Shown piece by piece: positions 13,926 through 22,211 of a stretch of DNA of 23,925 nt (position 1 is the first letter of the stretch; each line of letters opens with the position of its first letter). The DNA comes from a virus. The position numbers and the translations under genes are program-made. The stretch is from positions 1-23,925 of the IMG/VR virus record IMGVR_UViG_3300009788_000299. One strand, 5' to 3'. A model generated the notes under the pieces. That model searched no databases. It worked only from the letters and a program-made list of their open reading frames with translations, and was not told where the DNA came from.

Positions 13926-14333
13926 ATGGAAGGACTAAATACTATACCAGCAGATGAGCTAAAGCACAAAGTAACCGTTCGCCATATCACTGCTGATGGT
14001 ACTCAGGATGGTTTTGGTCAATATGTTCCTACGACTGAAGATCATATAGAGAATTGCCATTTTGAATTTCACATATTTAATGATGAATCTGAGCGTGTAA
14101 AGAATAAGGAATATATTGTGGATTATGATTTACTATTAATATTACTGCCAACGGCATCAGTAAGACAAGGCGATAAGATCATGTTATTGGCTGATAGTGA
14201 TGGCAATGCGATATTCGAAGATGAAGAAGGTAATCCTATGACGATTACGAGAGTATTTAAAATAGCAGCAAATAAAGGAGTCCATCACATAGAGGCTTAC
14301 TGTAAGTTCCATTTGCCACAATTTAATAACTAA
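13926..14333 (+). CDS. head closure (head-tail joining) protein
   Basis: The product has 135 residues. An N-terminal IPADELKHKVTVRHITADGTQDGFGQ matches the start of head-tail joining proteins of the SPP1 gp16/HK97 gp7-like type. Beta strands follow (DYDLLLILL, GDKIMLLA, GNPMTITRVFKIAA) and a His-rich end, giving the small beta-barrel expected of a stopper. These proteins close the portal channel and connect to the tail. Size and position between adaptor and tail-completion genes fit. Its own promoter gives a predicted leaderless mRNA, and its stop overlaps the next start. Confidence 0.72.
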   Translation: MEGLNTIPADELKHKVTVRHITADGTQDGFGQYVPTTEDHIENCHFEFHIFNDESERVKNKEYIVDYDLLLILLPTASVRQGDKIMLLADSDGNAIFEDEEGNPMTITRVFKIAANKGVHHIEAYCKFHLPQFNN

Positions 14334-14701
14334 TGCTTTTAAAAACCGTTGCCATCATGCAGATGAATCCACGCTTTAAACCAGCGCTGAAGGGTGCTAT
14401 GCGCGAAACTTTAAAGACTGTTGGTATCGCATATAGAGAAAAAGCTAAGCGATTGACTACTGATGAAGGGCATGTTGTTACAGGAAGATTCAGAAATTCT
14501 ATCGGTAATATGAAATCTAATGATGGTATATTCGAATTCAGTAAAAACAATAAATACCTTGACGTTGGAACTAATGTACCTTACTCAATTTTACTAGAAA
14601 GTCGATATAGTCTATTGGTTAGATCTCTTGATTTAACAGTAGATTTGGCTAAAGCTAGGGCAGGAGTCGTTTTTGCAAAATATCTTAATTCCCATTCATA
14701 A
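14333..14701 (+). CDS. HK97 gp10-like tail completion/neck protein
   Basis: The product has 122 residues. A helical N-terminus (ALKGAMRETLKTVGIAYREKAKRLT) leads to GHVVTGRFRNSIG, then DVGTNVPYSILLE. The TGxLRxSI and VGTxxxYxxxxE motifs are hallmarks of the HK97 gp10/SPP1 gp16.1-like family at the head-tail interface. The start ATG 14333 overlaps the last base of the upstream TAA; a downstream ATG at 14357 would also preserve the domain. Confidence 0.75.
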   Translation: MLLKTVAIMQMNPRFKPALKGAMRETLKTVGIAYREKAKRLTTDEGHVVTGRFRNSIGNMKSNDGIFEFSKNNKYLDVGTNVPYSILLESRYSLLVRSLDLTVDLAKARAGVVFAKYLNSHS

Positions 14702-14703
14702 TT

Positions 14704-15111
14704 ATGGCGCAATTTGAAAGAATGCCAGAGATTGCCAAGTCAATTAGAACTTTCCTGCTTGATTATGCTGAACTAAAAGCTATAGTCGATACAAGGATTT
14801 TTTACTTTCGGACAGCCATGCCATCTGGCAAGGAACCAAAAGTACCGTTCATTTTCTTTCGTAGGGCTGGTGGGGTTTATGGGAGCTATCGTTATTATTT
14901 CTCTGTTAGAGCAAAGAATGCGACAGATCTCAGCAATCTCAGACGAATGGTTATACGCCGTTTGTTATCCCCCGTTAACCTAACTACAGAAGAAAATGTC
15001 CTAGAATCTCGTTTAGATGGGCAATTATCAGACGGGGGCGATGAAGGCACGGGTTGGTACGAGTCCAACTTCTACATTATATTCGAACTTCTCGAAGCTC
15101 AATATGGCTAA
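14704..15111 (+). CDS. tail terminator protein
   Basis: The product has 135 residues. A helical N-terminus (EIAKSIRTFLLDYAELKAIVDTRIFYFRTAMP) is followed by PFIFFRRAGG, strands and a C-terminal YESNFYIIFELLE. This matches the DUF3168/gpU-like tail terminator pattern, which caps the tail tube and joins it to the neck. A CCC element ends 10 nt before the ATG. The next gene starts inside its last codons. Confidence 0.68.
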   Translation: MAQFERMPEIAKSIRTFLLDYAELKAIVDTRIFYFRTAMPSGKEPKVPFIFFRRAGGVYGSYRYYFSVRAKNATDLSNLRRMVIRRLLSPVNLTTEENVLESRLDGQLSDGGDEGTGWYESNFYIIFELLEAQYG

Positions 15112-15457
15112 AAGAAAGAACTATCGAAAAACAAAGGCGTATAGTAGATCACCTAAAAAGCGTGGTGTAAAAACTGATGCAGTTACTCTTGAGCATCAGA
15201 GTAATGATACTAGCGAAGCTAAGGCTAAGCCAAAGGTCGTTCTCTCTGCTTCGGATAGCAAGTCGCTCAGCAATAGAACTTACCCATCCAATATCGTCTT
15301 AGTACGATATTCAAAGGGCAAAGATCACCTACAAGCTATAGATAAAATTTCTTTAAAAGAAATTATTCTAATACCCGGTGACACACGTCCAGTCCATATG
15401 GACAAGTCGTTAGTAGCTCAGCTTGAAAGCCTTGGCTTTGAATTCGAAATTATGTAG
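15104..15457 (+). CDS. basic protein of unknown function, 117 aa
   Basis: I do not recognise this protein. The N-terminus is strongly basic (AKRKNYRKTKAYSRSPKKRG). A Ser/Lys-rich linker follows, and then a small beta-rich domain (NIVLVRYSKGKDHLQ, KEIILIPGDTRPVHM) from about residue 60. I chose ATG 15104 rather than the longer frame from 15017, because the extra 29 residues lie within the tail-terminator gene, and ATGGCTAA makes an 8-nt overlap with its stop. It lies between tail terminator and tail tube, so a tail-related role is likely. Confidence 0.6.
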   Translation: MAKRKNYRKTKAYSRSPKKRGVKTDAVTLEHQSNDTSEAKAKPKVVLSASDSKSLSNRTYPSNIVLVRYSKGKDHLQAIDKISLKEIILIPGDTRPVHMDKSLVAQLESLGFEFEIM

Positions 15458-15489
15458 GGAATTTTTTAACCGTTTTTCCATCGTTCCCT

Positions 15490-16140
15490 ATGGCATACTA
15501 CAAATCAGGAAAAAAAGTAATCTCCCGCGATAATATTTTCGGGGGATCAGGTCGTCTAGTATATGCAGATAATGGCACGGCAGAACCTACTGATATCTCT
15601 GATATCTTAGATATTGCTACATCGCCATATGCTCTAGAGACTGGTTGGAATGATTTCGGAGGAACTGAAGGTGGCGCTACGCTGAGCCGTTCATATGAAA
15701 TGAATGAAATTTCTGTGGATCAGGTGGCTGGTGTTTTCGATAAAGAGGTTACTGACTGGACAATGTCTGTGCAAACAGAACTTGCCGAGACAACTCTTGA
15801 AAACATCCAGATCGCTTGGGTCGGTTCATCAGCCATCACGACTGTTACTGGAGTTCCATCTGGTTATCCAGTAGAACGAAAGTTAGGTCTTGGTGCTCCT
15901 ACCTGTCTGCCTGAGCGCATGATTGCTCTTATCGTAGATAAAAAGGAGGATTGTGCTGCTGGAGAATCACGAGTTCGCGCTCATGTTTTCTGGATTGCAC
16001 AAATAGATGGTGCAGAGTCTGCTCAACCTTACGTTAAGGGGGATAAGACTGTGGTACCAGTTACCTTCAACATTTTGCCTGATCCTTCAAAGGATGAAGG
16101 TGAAGAGTTCGGAATTATTCTTGACCAAGCTAACGCTTAA
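15490..16140 (+). CDS. major tail (tube) protein
   Basis: The product has 216 residues. The sequence is strand-rich with the tail-tube layout: ETGWNDFGGTEGGATLSRSYEMNEISVDQVAG near the start, DWTMSVQTELAETTLENIQIAW in the middle and KTVVPVTFNILPD near the end. ISVDQVAG followed by ETTLENI is a pattern I know from Siphoviridae tail tube proteins. Position before the G/GT chaperones is canonical. The leader is long and U-rich, with CC ending 10 nt before the ATG and a second CCC next to it. A strong intrinsic terminator follows the stop. Confidence 0.8.
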   Translation: MAYYKSGKKVISRDNIFGGSGRLVYADNGTAEPTDISDILDIATSPYALETGWNDFGGTEGGATLSRSYEMNEISVDQVAGVFDKEVTDWTMSVQTELAETTLENIQIAWVGSSAITTVTGVPSGYPVERKLGLGAPTCLPERMIALIVDKKEDCAAGESRVRAHVFWIAQIDGAESAQPYVKGDKTVVPVTFNILPDPSKDEGEEFGIILDQANA

Positions 16141-16179
16141 TAATCGACTTGATTGTTGATTATTTTGGTGTAAGATTAG

Positions 16180-16208
16180 GAGTAGAGACTTAGTTCTCTA
16201 CTCTTTTT
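16180..16208 (+). terminator. intrinsic terminator after the tail tube gene
   Basis: GAGTAGAGA (16180-16188) and TCTCTACTC (16195-16203) form a perfect 9-bp stem with a 6-nt loop, followed by TTTTT. It should lower expression of the tail chaperones relative to the tube protein. Confidence 0.88.
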
Positions 16209-16234
16209 CGATTCGATTATTACAACTAACTATC

Positions 16235-16735
16235 ATGGTAACTACTAAAAGTGGCGATACGCCCAAAAAAGATCCTGTAACAGATGAGAAAGACAAAAAA
16301 GACGATGCTACCGAGTATAAAGCAGAAGATATTTTACTAGATGAGGAAATAAGTAGAGTAAAGTTCGGTTCTAAGGAGATCGTCATTAAGCCAATGAGTC
16401 TTAAGACTGCGCTTAAGATTGGGAAGTTCATTACGAATAATTTTGGGCGTGCATTCAATAGTGAATCATTCAAGAGGGCAAAAGAGGGAGAGAATATAAC
16501 AGAAGTAGAAATGTGGTCTGGTGTAGCAAATGATTTCCTTAGCGAATTAGATGATAATGAGATCATAAGTCTTTTATCTAATATAACTGGAGAAGACGAA
16601 AAGTTTATCGAAGAAAATTTCTCACTTGTTGGTCTTACTGGAGTGATTCGTGCTTTAATTCTTACCGAGGATTTTGAGCAAATTTTTTTAGAAGTAAGGA
16701 GAATATCGAACGCGAGGAAAAGTCAGACTCAATAG
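16235..16735 (+). CDS. tail assembly chaperone, short form (G)
   Basis: The product has 166 residues: a Lys/Asp-rich start, then a folded part (VKFGSKEIVIKPMSLKTALKIGKFI) and helices ending in LTGVIRALILTEDFEQIF. Size, acidic helical nature and position between the tube protein and the tape measure match phage lambda gpG-type chaperones, which coat the tape measure during tail assembly. The normal stop is TAG at 16733-16735; slippage at 16684-16690 makes the longer GT form. No CCC element or close promoter precedes the ATG, and the terminator lies just upstream, so readthrough may drive it. Confidence 0.8.
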   Translation: MVTTKSGDTPKKDPVTDEKDKKDDATEYKAEDILLDEEISRVKFGSKEIVIKPMSLKTALKIGKFITNNFGRAFNSESFKRAKEGENITEVEMWSGVANDFLSELDDNEIISLLSNITGEDEKFIEENFSLVGLTGVIRALILTEDFEQIFLEVRRISNARKSQTQ

Positions 16736-17073
16736 ACCCCGATCCAATCCTTGAAATGGTCAACATCATTAGAACCTCATGCCATTATACGGATGAGTAC
16801 ATTATCAATAAGCCTATTAAATGGGTTAGAAGTACGTATGAACTATGTTTAAGAAGTCAACATGATAATAGCCTACAGTTAGCACAAATGGTTCTCCATT
16901 TGTATGCATCTGGGATGAGTAAAGATGTAGAACCACCAAAAACATTTGGTCAGATAATGAAGAATATTAAAGACAAAAAGGGTGGTGACTCTGATAACTG
17001 GATGGCTGATAAGAAGACATTATCTGGGCTTGGCATGAAGGTGAAGAAGGGCGCTCCGAAAAAAGATAAATGA
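16235..17073 (+). CDS. tail assembly chaperone, frameshifted long form (GT)
   Basis: A -1 slip at T TTT TTA (16684-16690) joins residue 152 of the short form to the -1 frame, which is open from 16678 to TGA 17071-17073. The product has about 279 residues. The added T domain (EYIINKPIKWVRSTYELCLRSQ and a Lys-rich end) should contact the tape measure protein. The -1 frame has an internal ATG at 16756 that could give a separate 105-aa protein, but the slippery heptamer, gene order and open overlap favour fusion. The last codons carry the A run and hairpin that terminate the opposing lipoprotein gene. Confidence 0.82.
16684..16690 (+). other. -1 programmed frameshift site T TTT TTA
   Basis: In the 0 frame the codons are ATT TTT TTA GAA, which makes a canonical X-XXY-YYZ heptamer (U UUU UUA). 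Both tRNAs can re-pair after slipping. The new frame is open for 127 codons. I see no clear downstream stem-loop or upstream SD-like stimulator. Confidence 0.85.
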
Positions 17074-17082
17074 TTATTTATC
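17059..17082 (-). terminator. intrinsic terminator of the lipoprotein gene
   Basis: GATAAAT (17065-17071), loop GATT and ATTTATC (17076-17082) form a perfect 7-bp stem. On the minus strand it is followed directly by six Ts (A59-A64 on the plus strand). It lies across the GT stop codon and encodes the end of GT on the other strand. Confidence 0.7.
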
Positions 17083-17586
17083 TAGATCATTTATAATCCT
17101 ATCTATTTCGTCCTCACCTCTTTTCCAAGCCCTAGAAGCAGATTTTCCAGATAGTTCTATGCTCTTAAGGTATTCCTTTTTTATAATATTCATTTCTAGC
17201 ACATCAAATATATATTGATTTAATATCTTCTGATGCTCTAGCGATGCCAGAAAGTATTTTCTTGTATATTTTAATTCATCTGGGATAACTATTAGATTAA
17301 CCATATCTATATATTTATCTATTGACTCAGGGAATCGTGTACCATCAGAAAATTCAAAATAGAAGTTGTCGTTTAATCTACCATTCTCATATATATGTTT
17401 TTTACTAGCTAGATCATATTCTATATTATCTGAATCTATCAAAATATAAATTTCCTCAATCCCATCCCTATAAGCTATCGCATTTTCTAGTGCATGATTT
17501 GTGTTATCAGCGCCTACACATCCAGAAAATATTATTGCAGCCAGTGCTATAATTACTGATTGTTTTATATCAACATTATTTTTCAT
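17074..17586 (-). CDS. predicted lipoprotein, antisense moron gene
   Basis: The product has 170 residues. Residues 1-23 form a lipoprotein signal: a Lys-bearing start, the hydrophobic VIIALAAIIF and a lipobox ending FSGC (Cys23). The mature part is acidic and helical with no recognised domain. It is the only clear minus-strand gene, inserted between the GT chaperone and tape measure genes, with its own promoter (17593-17621) and terminator (17059-17082); its stop abuts the GT stop. This is the pattern of a moron: an independently expressed lysogeny or accessory gene. A surface lipoprotein from a phage would suit superinfection exclusion or host-surface change, but nothing in the sequence shows which. 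Confidence 0.8.
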   Translation of the reverse strand: MKNNVDIKQSVIIALAAIIFSGCVGADNTNHALENAIAYRDGIEEIYILIDSDNIEYDLASKKHIYENGRLNDNFYFEFSDGTRFPESIDKYIDMVNLIVIPDELKYTRKYFLASLEHQKILNQYIFDVLEMNIIKKEYLKSIELSGKSASRAWKRGEDEIDRIINDLDK

Positions 17587-17592
17587 GTTTTA

Positions 17593-17621
17593 AACATAGC
17601 TTATATGACAATGAAAGTCAA
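17593..17621 (-). promoter_or_regulatory. promoter for the antisense lipoprotein gene, predicted leaderless
   Basis: Read on the minus strand: TTGACT (17621-17616), a 17-bp spacer and TATGTT (17598-17593) preceded by GC. Exactly 6 nt separate it from the ATG at 17586. Confidence 0.75.
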
Positions 17622-17668
17622 GTAGTTTTCTACGAAATAACATTGCAAGACATAATATACTACTAAGG

Positions 17669-17697
17669 ATGTCAAAATATATGTTTTAATATAAAAT
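17669..17697 (+). promoter_or_regulatory. promoter, predicted leaderless start at 17704
   Basis: ATGTCA (17669-17674), a 17-bp spacer and TAAAAT (17692-17697), then 6 nt to ATG 17704. The region is very AT-rich, so alternatives exist, such as TATACT at 17656-17661. A new promoter is needed here because the moron interrupts the operon. Confidence 0.5.
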
Positions 17698-17703
17698 ATA
17701 TGC

Positions 17704-20700
17704 ATGTCTATACTAGCAAATGCCTTCGTAAGATTCAACGCACAAGATAGTGGGCTAGTCCGTAAAATGATGAGAGTCGAACGCGGCTTTGGAACGATGA
17801 AAGGATCTTATATGAAATTTGCAGCAGCTACAGCAGGTGTGGCATTATTTGGCAAAGCAGTCAAGGATGCTATTAATTTCGAGGCTGAACTTTTTAATGT
17901 GCGCAAGACAACGAATCTCACAATAGCTCAAGTTAAAAAATTAGGTGATTCATTCATAGAGTTGTCTACAAAGACTGGTGTAGCTAGGACAAAATTAGCT
18001 GCGATTGGTGTAGTTGCTGGTCAACTTGGTATAGTATCTAAGGCTGGTGGTGGAGAGGCTGGTCTTAGGGCACTGGAGAAGTTCACGGAGGTAGTAGCAA
18101 AATCAAGATTAGCTATGCCAGATTTTGCAGATAGCGCAGAAGATGCATCTAAGAAAGTTGCGAAGCTCTTAAACATTATGAATTTAACGGTAGATGAGGC
18201 GGAGTCTCTAATGTCAGCTATTAATGAGCTTTCCAACACTACGGCAGCAGATGCAGATCAGATCGCAGAATTCACACGTAGGTTAGGTGGTACGGCAATT
18301 GCATTAGGGTCTACTGCTGATAAGGTAACGGCGCTATCCGCTACGATGGTTGAAGTAGGTATTAACGCCGAACTTGGAGGAACTGCTATCACACGTCTGT
18401 TGGTAAAAGTACAGAAAAATTTGGATGATTTTACAGAAGGGCTTGGAGCTTCTGGCGCAGCATTTAAGAAGGCATTCGTACAAGACCCAATCATTGGTCT
18501 ACAGATGCTATTTGAGCAAATGAGCAGAATGAACAAGGAGGATCAATTTAAATTTATGGATGCTCTAAGCATCAATAGTGTACGTTTGATTGGTGTAATG
18601 AATAAATTGTCTCAGACTAGGGGTGTAGAATCTCTGGCTAAGGCATTAAAAACTTCTAATAAGGCATTCAACGCTTCAGTATCTATTCAGAAGGAGTTTG
18701 AATTAAGGATGGAATCAACGCAATCTCATGTAGAGCGCCTAATGGCAGCTCTAGGATTTGTTGGTCAGACTCTTGCCGAACAGTTATTTCCAGTGATAAA
18801 AGATTTATCTCTGGCTATGGCGAAAATGTTCGCTAGTACAGATTTTCAAAATAATGTTAAAGCATTAGGTTCTGCGCTGGCTACCTTCTTCATGATTATC
18901 GGCGCTGGTATAAAGATAGTAATAGCATATAGAGAGGCTTTTATCGCATTAGGATCAGCAATGCTTTTGCTAAAGCTAAATGCTTTGATCATGCCATTGC
19001 AAAAAACAATGATTCTATTGGGTCTCGGCTCAAGTAGTTCTCTAGCTGCCGCAAGGGGTATTAAAACATTAGCTCTGGCATTTAGATTCCTTGGAACATC
19101 CGTAGGCACAGCAAATAAGGCATATACAGCCAGTGCAGTAATACAAGGTGTGCAAGCTCGCAACGCGGCAGGTCAATTTACATCTGGCTTAGGTATAGCC
19201 TTCGGCACTGGAACCAAAGGAGCTGGGGCATTTAAAACATTAGGAGCAGCAGCAAAAGGTGCAGTCGCATGGGTGGCGGCATTAGGTAGGGCTTTAGTTG
19301 GATTGGCTCTAGCTCATCCAGTGATAGCTATATTACTTGGCATAGGTGCTGCTATCATTTTCTTAGTGAAAAAGAATAGGGAGCTTAAGGAAGGATTAGA
19401 GCGTTTAAATAATTTTGGAAAAGATTTTGAATTTATTAAAGGATTCGGTGAAGCTGGTGATAAGGCGATAGAGCAGGTAGATAAAGTAAGTAATGCAGTA
19501 GAAAAATATAATGATGCATTAAAAAGCATATCACGCACTGAGAAACGTAAATTGATTTTTGATAAGGATTTCAAGTTTCCATCGTTGGAAAAAGCTAGGG
19601 AGGAGATAAATAAATTAAAGAAATCTTTAAAAAAACTTGAGGATATAGGAGAAATTGACATAGATTTATTCGATGTGTTATTCGAGAAAAAAGGTGATCT
19701 ATGGATTGTAAAAGAAGGAAAAGAGGCTGAGGCTGCAATGAAGAGCCTAAAGAAAGCAATGGAGGATTTTCAAAAGGAGTCTGAAAGATTCGTAGATGTT
19801 TTCGAGAATATTAGGTCTAACGTACCTGATCTTGGCATAAGTGAACTTTTAGAAGAAGCAGAAAGAGAATTCGATAAATTTGGAGAAAAGACTCAGGCTC
19901 AAATGGATGCGGTCAGAGAACAGCTTATAATCTCTCTCTCGAAGCAGGGTGAAGTAGGAACCGCATTTGGTGTTGGTCTAGCAAAAGGGATTACATCTAA
20001 TGAAGTAAAAACAATGCTCAAAAATGCGGCTGTTACTATTACTGATGTACAGCTACAGGCAATGCGTAACAATGCAGAAAAAGCAAAAGAACCAGCAACG
20101 ATGTTATATGCAGTATTCGCGCAAGAGCTTATCTCTTCAGAAAAAGCACGAGAATTGTTTGAAATGGGAGAGAAGCTGACAGTTAGTGTAATAAATGGTG
20201 CGCAACAAGAAAGCCTACAAGCAGCTATGAAAGATATCGGTAGAGGCTTAGGCGCTGGAATGATGGAAGGACTGGGGGAAGCAGTATCTGGAGGCGTAGC
20301 CGCATTAGAGGAGTTTTTAGGAATGAGTCTCGCCGAAAGCGCACCACTAAAAAAATTCGCACAAGCGGCAGATGCAGCGGCAAAAATTGCTGAGAGAGTT
20401 AGTTTCGATGGAGGTGGTAAGGGGTCAGATGCAGCGGCAAAAAAAGCAGCGAAGGAAAGAGAGGAGCAATTGAAGAGATTGCTTGAGCTTGAGAAGCAGA
20501 ATCTTGAAATCACTAAGAAGCGTGCAGAACTTGAAAAAGAGAGTATAAAAGCTGCTGCTGAAGGTAGGGATCTAACAGAAGAAGAAGCCGCAAAACTTAA
20601 AGAAATTAATGGGATAATGGCTAGGTTCCCAAGCCATCTCTATGATATTAATGAGAGAATTGATGGTGTTATAGAGAGCACAAAGGCTTGGGGTGAATCA

Positions 20701-22209
20701 TGGGAAGAGGCTCAAAAAAGAGTGGCAGACTTAAGAAAAGAATTAACTGATCTGGATGATGAAATGAAGAAAAACCGTGAGGAGTTTGAGAAATTATATG
20801 GTAAAGAACCTGGTAAAATTGGTGGTGAGGCTGCTTTGGCACTTGCTGGTGAAATGGGTAGAAAAGTTGCAGAGCTTGAGGCTGAGAGGGAGGCAATAAA
20901 AGATAGCATAGGTACTGATTCCTCTAGAAAAGACGCTGGTAAAAGATTAGAGGAAATTCAGAAAGAGATCCTATTTTTAAATGAAAAAAATAAGGCAGTA
21001 GGTAAATCTATTGTCGATTCATCTAGAGAGCTGGAAGCCCAAGAGGCTAAAATTTTTGCGTTAAGAGCGCAGAGCCTAATAATGCAGGACAAGGGTGCCG
21101 AGAGATACCAGCAGCATTTAGACAAAATAGATGAAGAACAGAAAAAACTTGAAAAGCTACAGTCACCAATAATAGCCGAAGATACCGCATCTGCGTTTGT
21201 AGCTGAGCTAGAGAGGGGAAGGCAGATCAATGAGGCTAATACAGAAGCAGAAAAAGAATATCTGAAGACATTATTTGATATACGAGATAAGAGAGCAGAA
21301 ATGAATAAAGAGGAGGAGGATCAAAAGAAGTCTATAAATGATGAGCTAAAAGAAGCAATATCTAATGAAAAAGAATTAGGTGCAGTGCAACAAGAAAGGA
21401 TGAGTAGGACAAGCCGCATGCTTGACAGATTGCAAACAAGGCTCTCTAAACTCACAGAGGCAGAGAGGGCTAAGATCACTGGAGAAAAGACCGAAGCCAT
21501 AGGATTTACTGAGGCGACAGGTATATCCGCCGATGGTGATGTCGGTATATCAGGAGATAAGGGCAACGCTGAAAATGATGAGATAGAAAACCAGCAGAGA
21601 ATTACTTCTAGGGGACAAGCGCTAGATAGGTTACTAAAATTAGAACAGGATCATCTAGCTACTTTAGCTGGCGAGAGGACATCCGCATGGTCTTTAATGA
21701 TCTCTGAGATGATGGAGAGTTATAAAGCAATTAGGAAAGAGACAAAAACACTTACTGATGCGTTAATAAAAATGTGGAATGCCGTATTCTCGGCGATGGT
21801 GAAGGCGGCTGGGGCAGCAAGTAGTGCAAGAAAAAGATCTGGCGGGGCTAAGGGTGGGAAGAGGGGTGGTTATGCTGATGATTTTATGAGAGGATTCCAA
21901 CCGGGAGGATTTACAGCGAATGTAGGCACATCCAGACCAGCGGGAATCGTGCATGGTGGCGAATGGGTTGCACCTAATTGGATGGTAAAGAGATTCCCTG
22001 GGTTGATTTCTGGGCTTGAGGCATTGCGTATGGGCAAGGCTATAAGACAGTTTGAGGCTGGTGGTTTAGTTGGCAATAGAGTCCCGCAATCTATTTCAAA
22101 GACCAATGAAATAAAAGTCGAGATGGTAAATCATATTAGAGACCAGCTTGACATGAGAGCAGTATCTGAACAATTAGGGTATTCTTTAAGCAATAGGATT
22201 CTAACCTAA
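17704..22209 (+). CDS. tape measure protein
   Basis: The product has 1501 residues. Residues about 55-360 form a TP901-type tape measure core (INFEAELFNVRKTTNLTIAQ, FTEVVAKSRLAMPDFADSAED, GGTAITRLLVKVQKNLDDF). Two hydrophobic stretches (about 394-430 and 519-555) are possible membrane segments used at DNA injection. Long Lys/Glu coiled coils cover about 560-1350, and a Gly-rich C-terminus carries EWVAPNWMVKRFPG-like sequence. It sets tail length and is packed inside the tube with the G/GT chaperones. The gene follows the moron and its own promoter. No peptidase domain is visible. Confidence 0.92.
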   Translation: MSILANAFVRFNAQDSGLVRKMMRVERGFGTMKGSYMKFAAATAGVALFGKAVKDAINFEAELFNVRKTTNLTIAQVKKLGDSFIELSTKTGVARTKLAAIGVVAGQLGIVSKAGGGEAGLRALEKFTEVVAKSRLAMPDFADSAEDASKKVAKLLNIMNLTVDEAESLMSAINELSNTTAADADQIAEFTRRLGGTAIALGSTADKVTALSATMVEVGINAELGGTAITRLLVKVQKNLDDFTEGLGASGAAFKKAFVQDPIIGLQMLFEQMSRMNKEDQFKFMDALSINSVRLIGVMNKLSQTRGVESLAKALKTSNKAFNASVSIQKEFELRMESTQSHVERLMAALGFVGQTLAEQLFPVIKDLSLAMAKMFASTDFQNNVKALGSALATFFMIIGAGIKIVIAYREAFIALGSAMLLLKLNALIMPLQKTMILLGLGSSSSLAAARGIKTLALAFRFLGTSVGTANKAYTASAVIQGVQARNAAGQFTSGLGIAFGTGTKGAGAFKTLGAAAKGAVAWVAALGRALVGLALAHPVIAILLGIGAAIIFLVKKNRELKEGLERLNNFGKDFEFIKGFGEAGDKAIEQVDKVSNAVEKYNDALKSISRTEKRKLIFDKDFKFPSLEKAREEINKLKKSLKKLEDIGEIDIDLFDVLFEKKGDLWIVKEGKEAEAAMKSLKKAMEDFQKESERFVDVFENIRSNVPDLGISELLEEAEREFDKFGEKTQAQMDAVREQLIISLSKQGEVGTAFGVGLAKGITSNEVKTMLKNAAVTITDVQLQAMRNNAEKAKEPATMLYAVFAQELISSEKARELFEMGEKLTVSVINGAQQESLQAAMKDIGRGLGAGMMEGLGEAVSGGVAALEEFLGMSLAESAPLKKFAQAADAAAKIAERVSFDGGGKGSDAAAKKAAKEREEQLKRLLELEKQNLEITKKRAELEKESIKAAAEGRDLTEEEAAKLKEINGIMARFPSHLYDINERIDGVIESTKAWGESWEEAQKRVADLRKELTDLDDEMKKNREEFEKLYGKEPGKIGGEAALALAGEMGRKVAELEAEREAIKDSIGTDSSRKDAGKRLEEIQKEILFLNEKNKAVGKSIVDSSRELEAQEAKIFALRAQSLIMQDKGAERYQQHLDKIDEEQKKLEKLQSPIIAEDTASAFVAELERGRQINEANTEAEKEYLKTLFDIRDKRAEMNKEEEDQKKSINDELKEAISNEKELGAVQQERMSRTSRMLDRLQTRLSKLTEAERAKITGEKTEAIGFTEATGISADGDVGISGDKGNAENDEIENQQRITSRGQALDRLLKLEQDHLATLAGERTSAWSLMISEMMESYKAIRKETKTLTDALIKMWNAVFSAMVKAAGAASSARKRSGGAKGGKRGGYADDFMRGFQPGGFTANVGTSRPAGIVHGGEWVAPNWMVKRFPGLISGLEALRMGKAIRQFEAGGLVGNRVPQSISKTNEIKVEMVNHIRDQLDMRAVSEQLGYSLSNRILT

Positions 22210-22211
22210 TA

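Noticed and set aside
20361-20445. Short repeat GATGCAGCGGCAAAA in the tape measure gene
   Set aside because: Two copies encode Ala-rich helix turns; this is ordinary coiled-coil repetition rather than a functional element.
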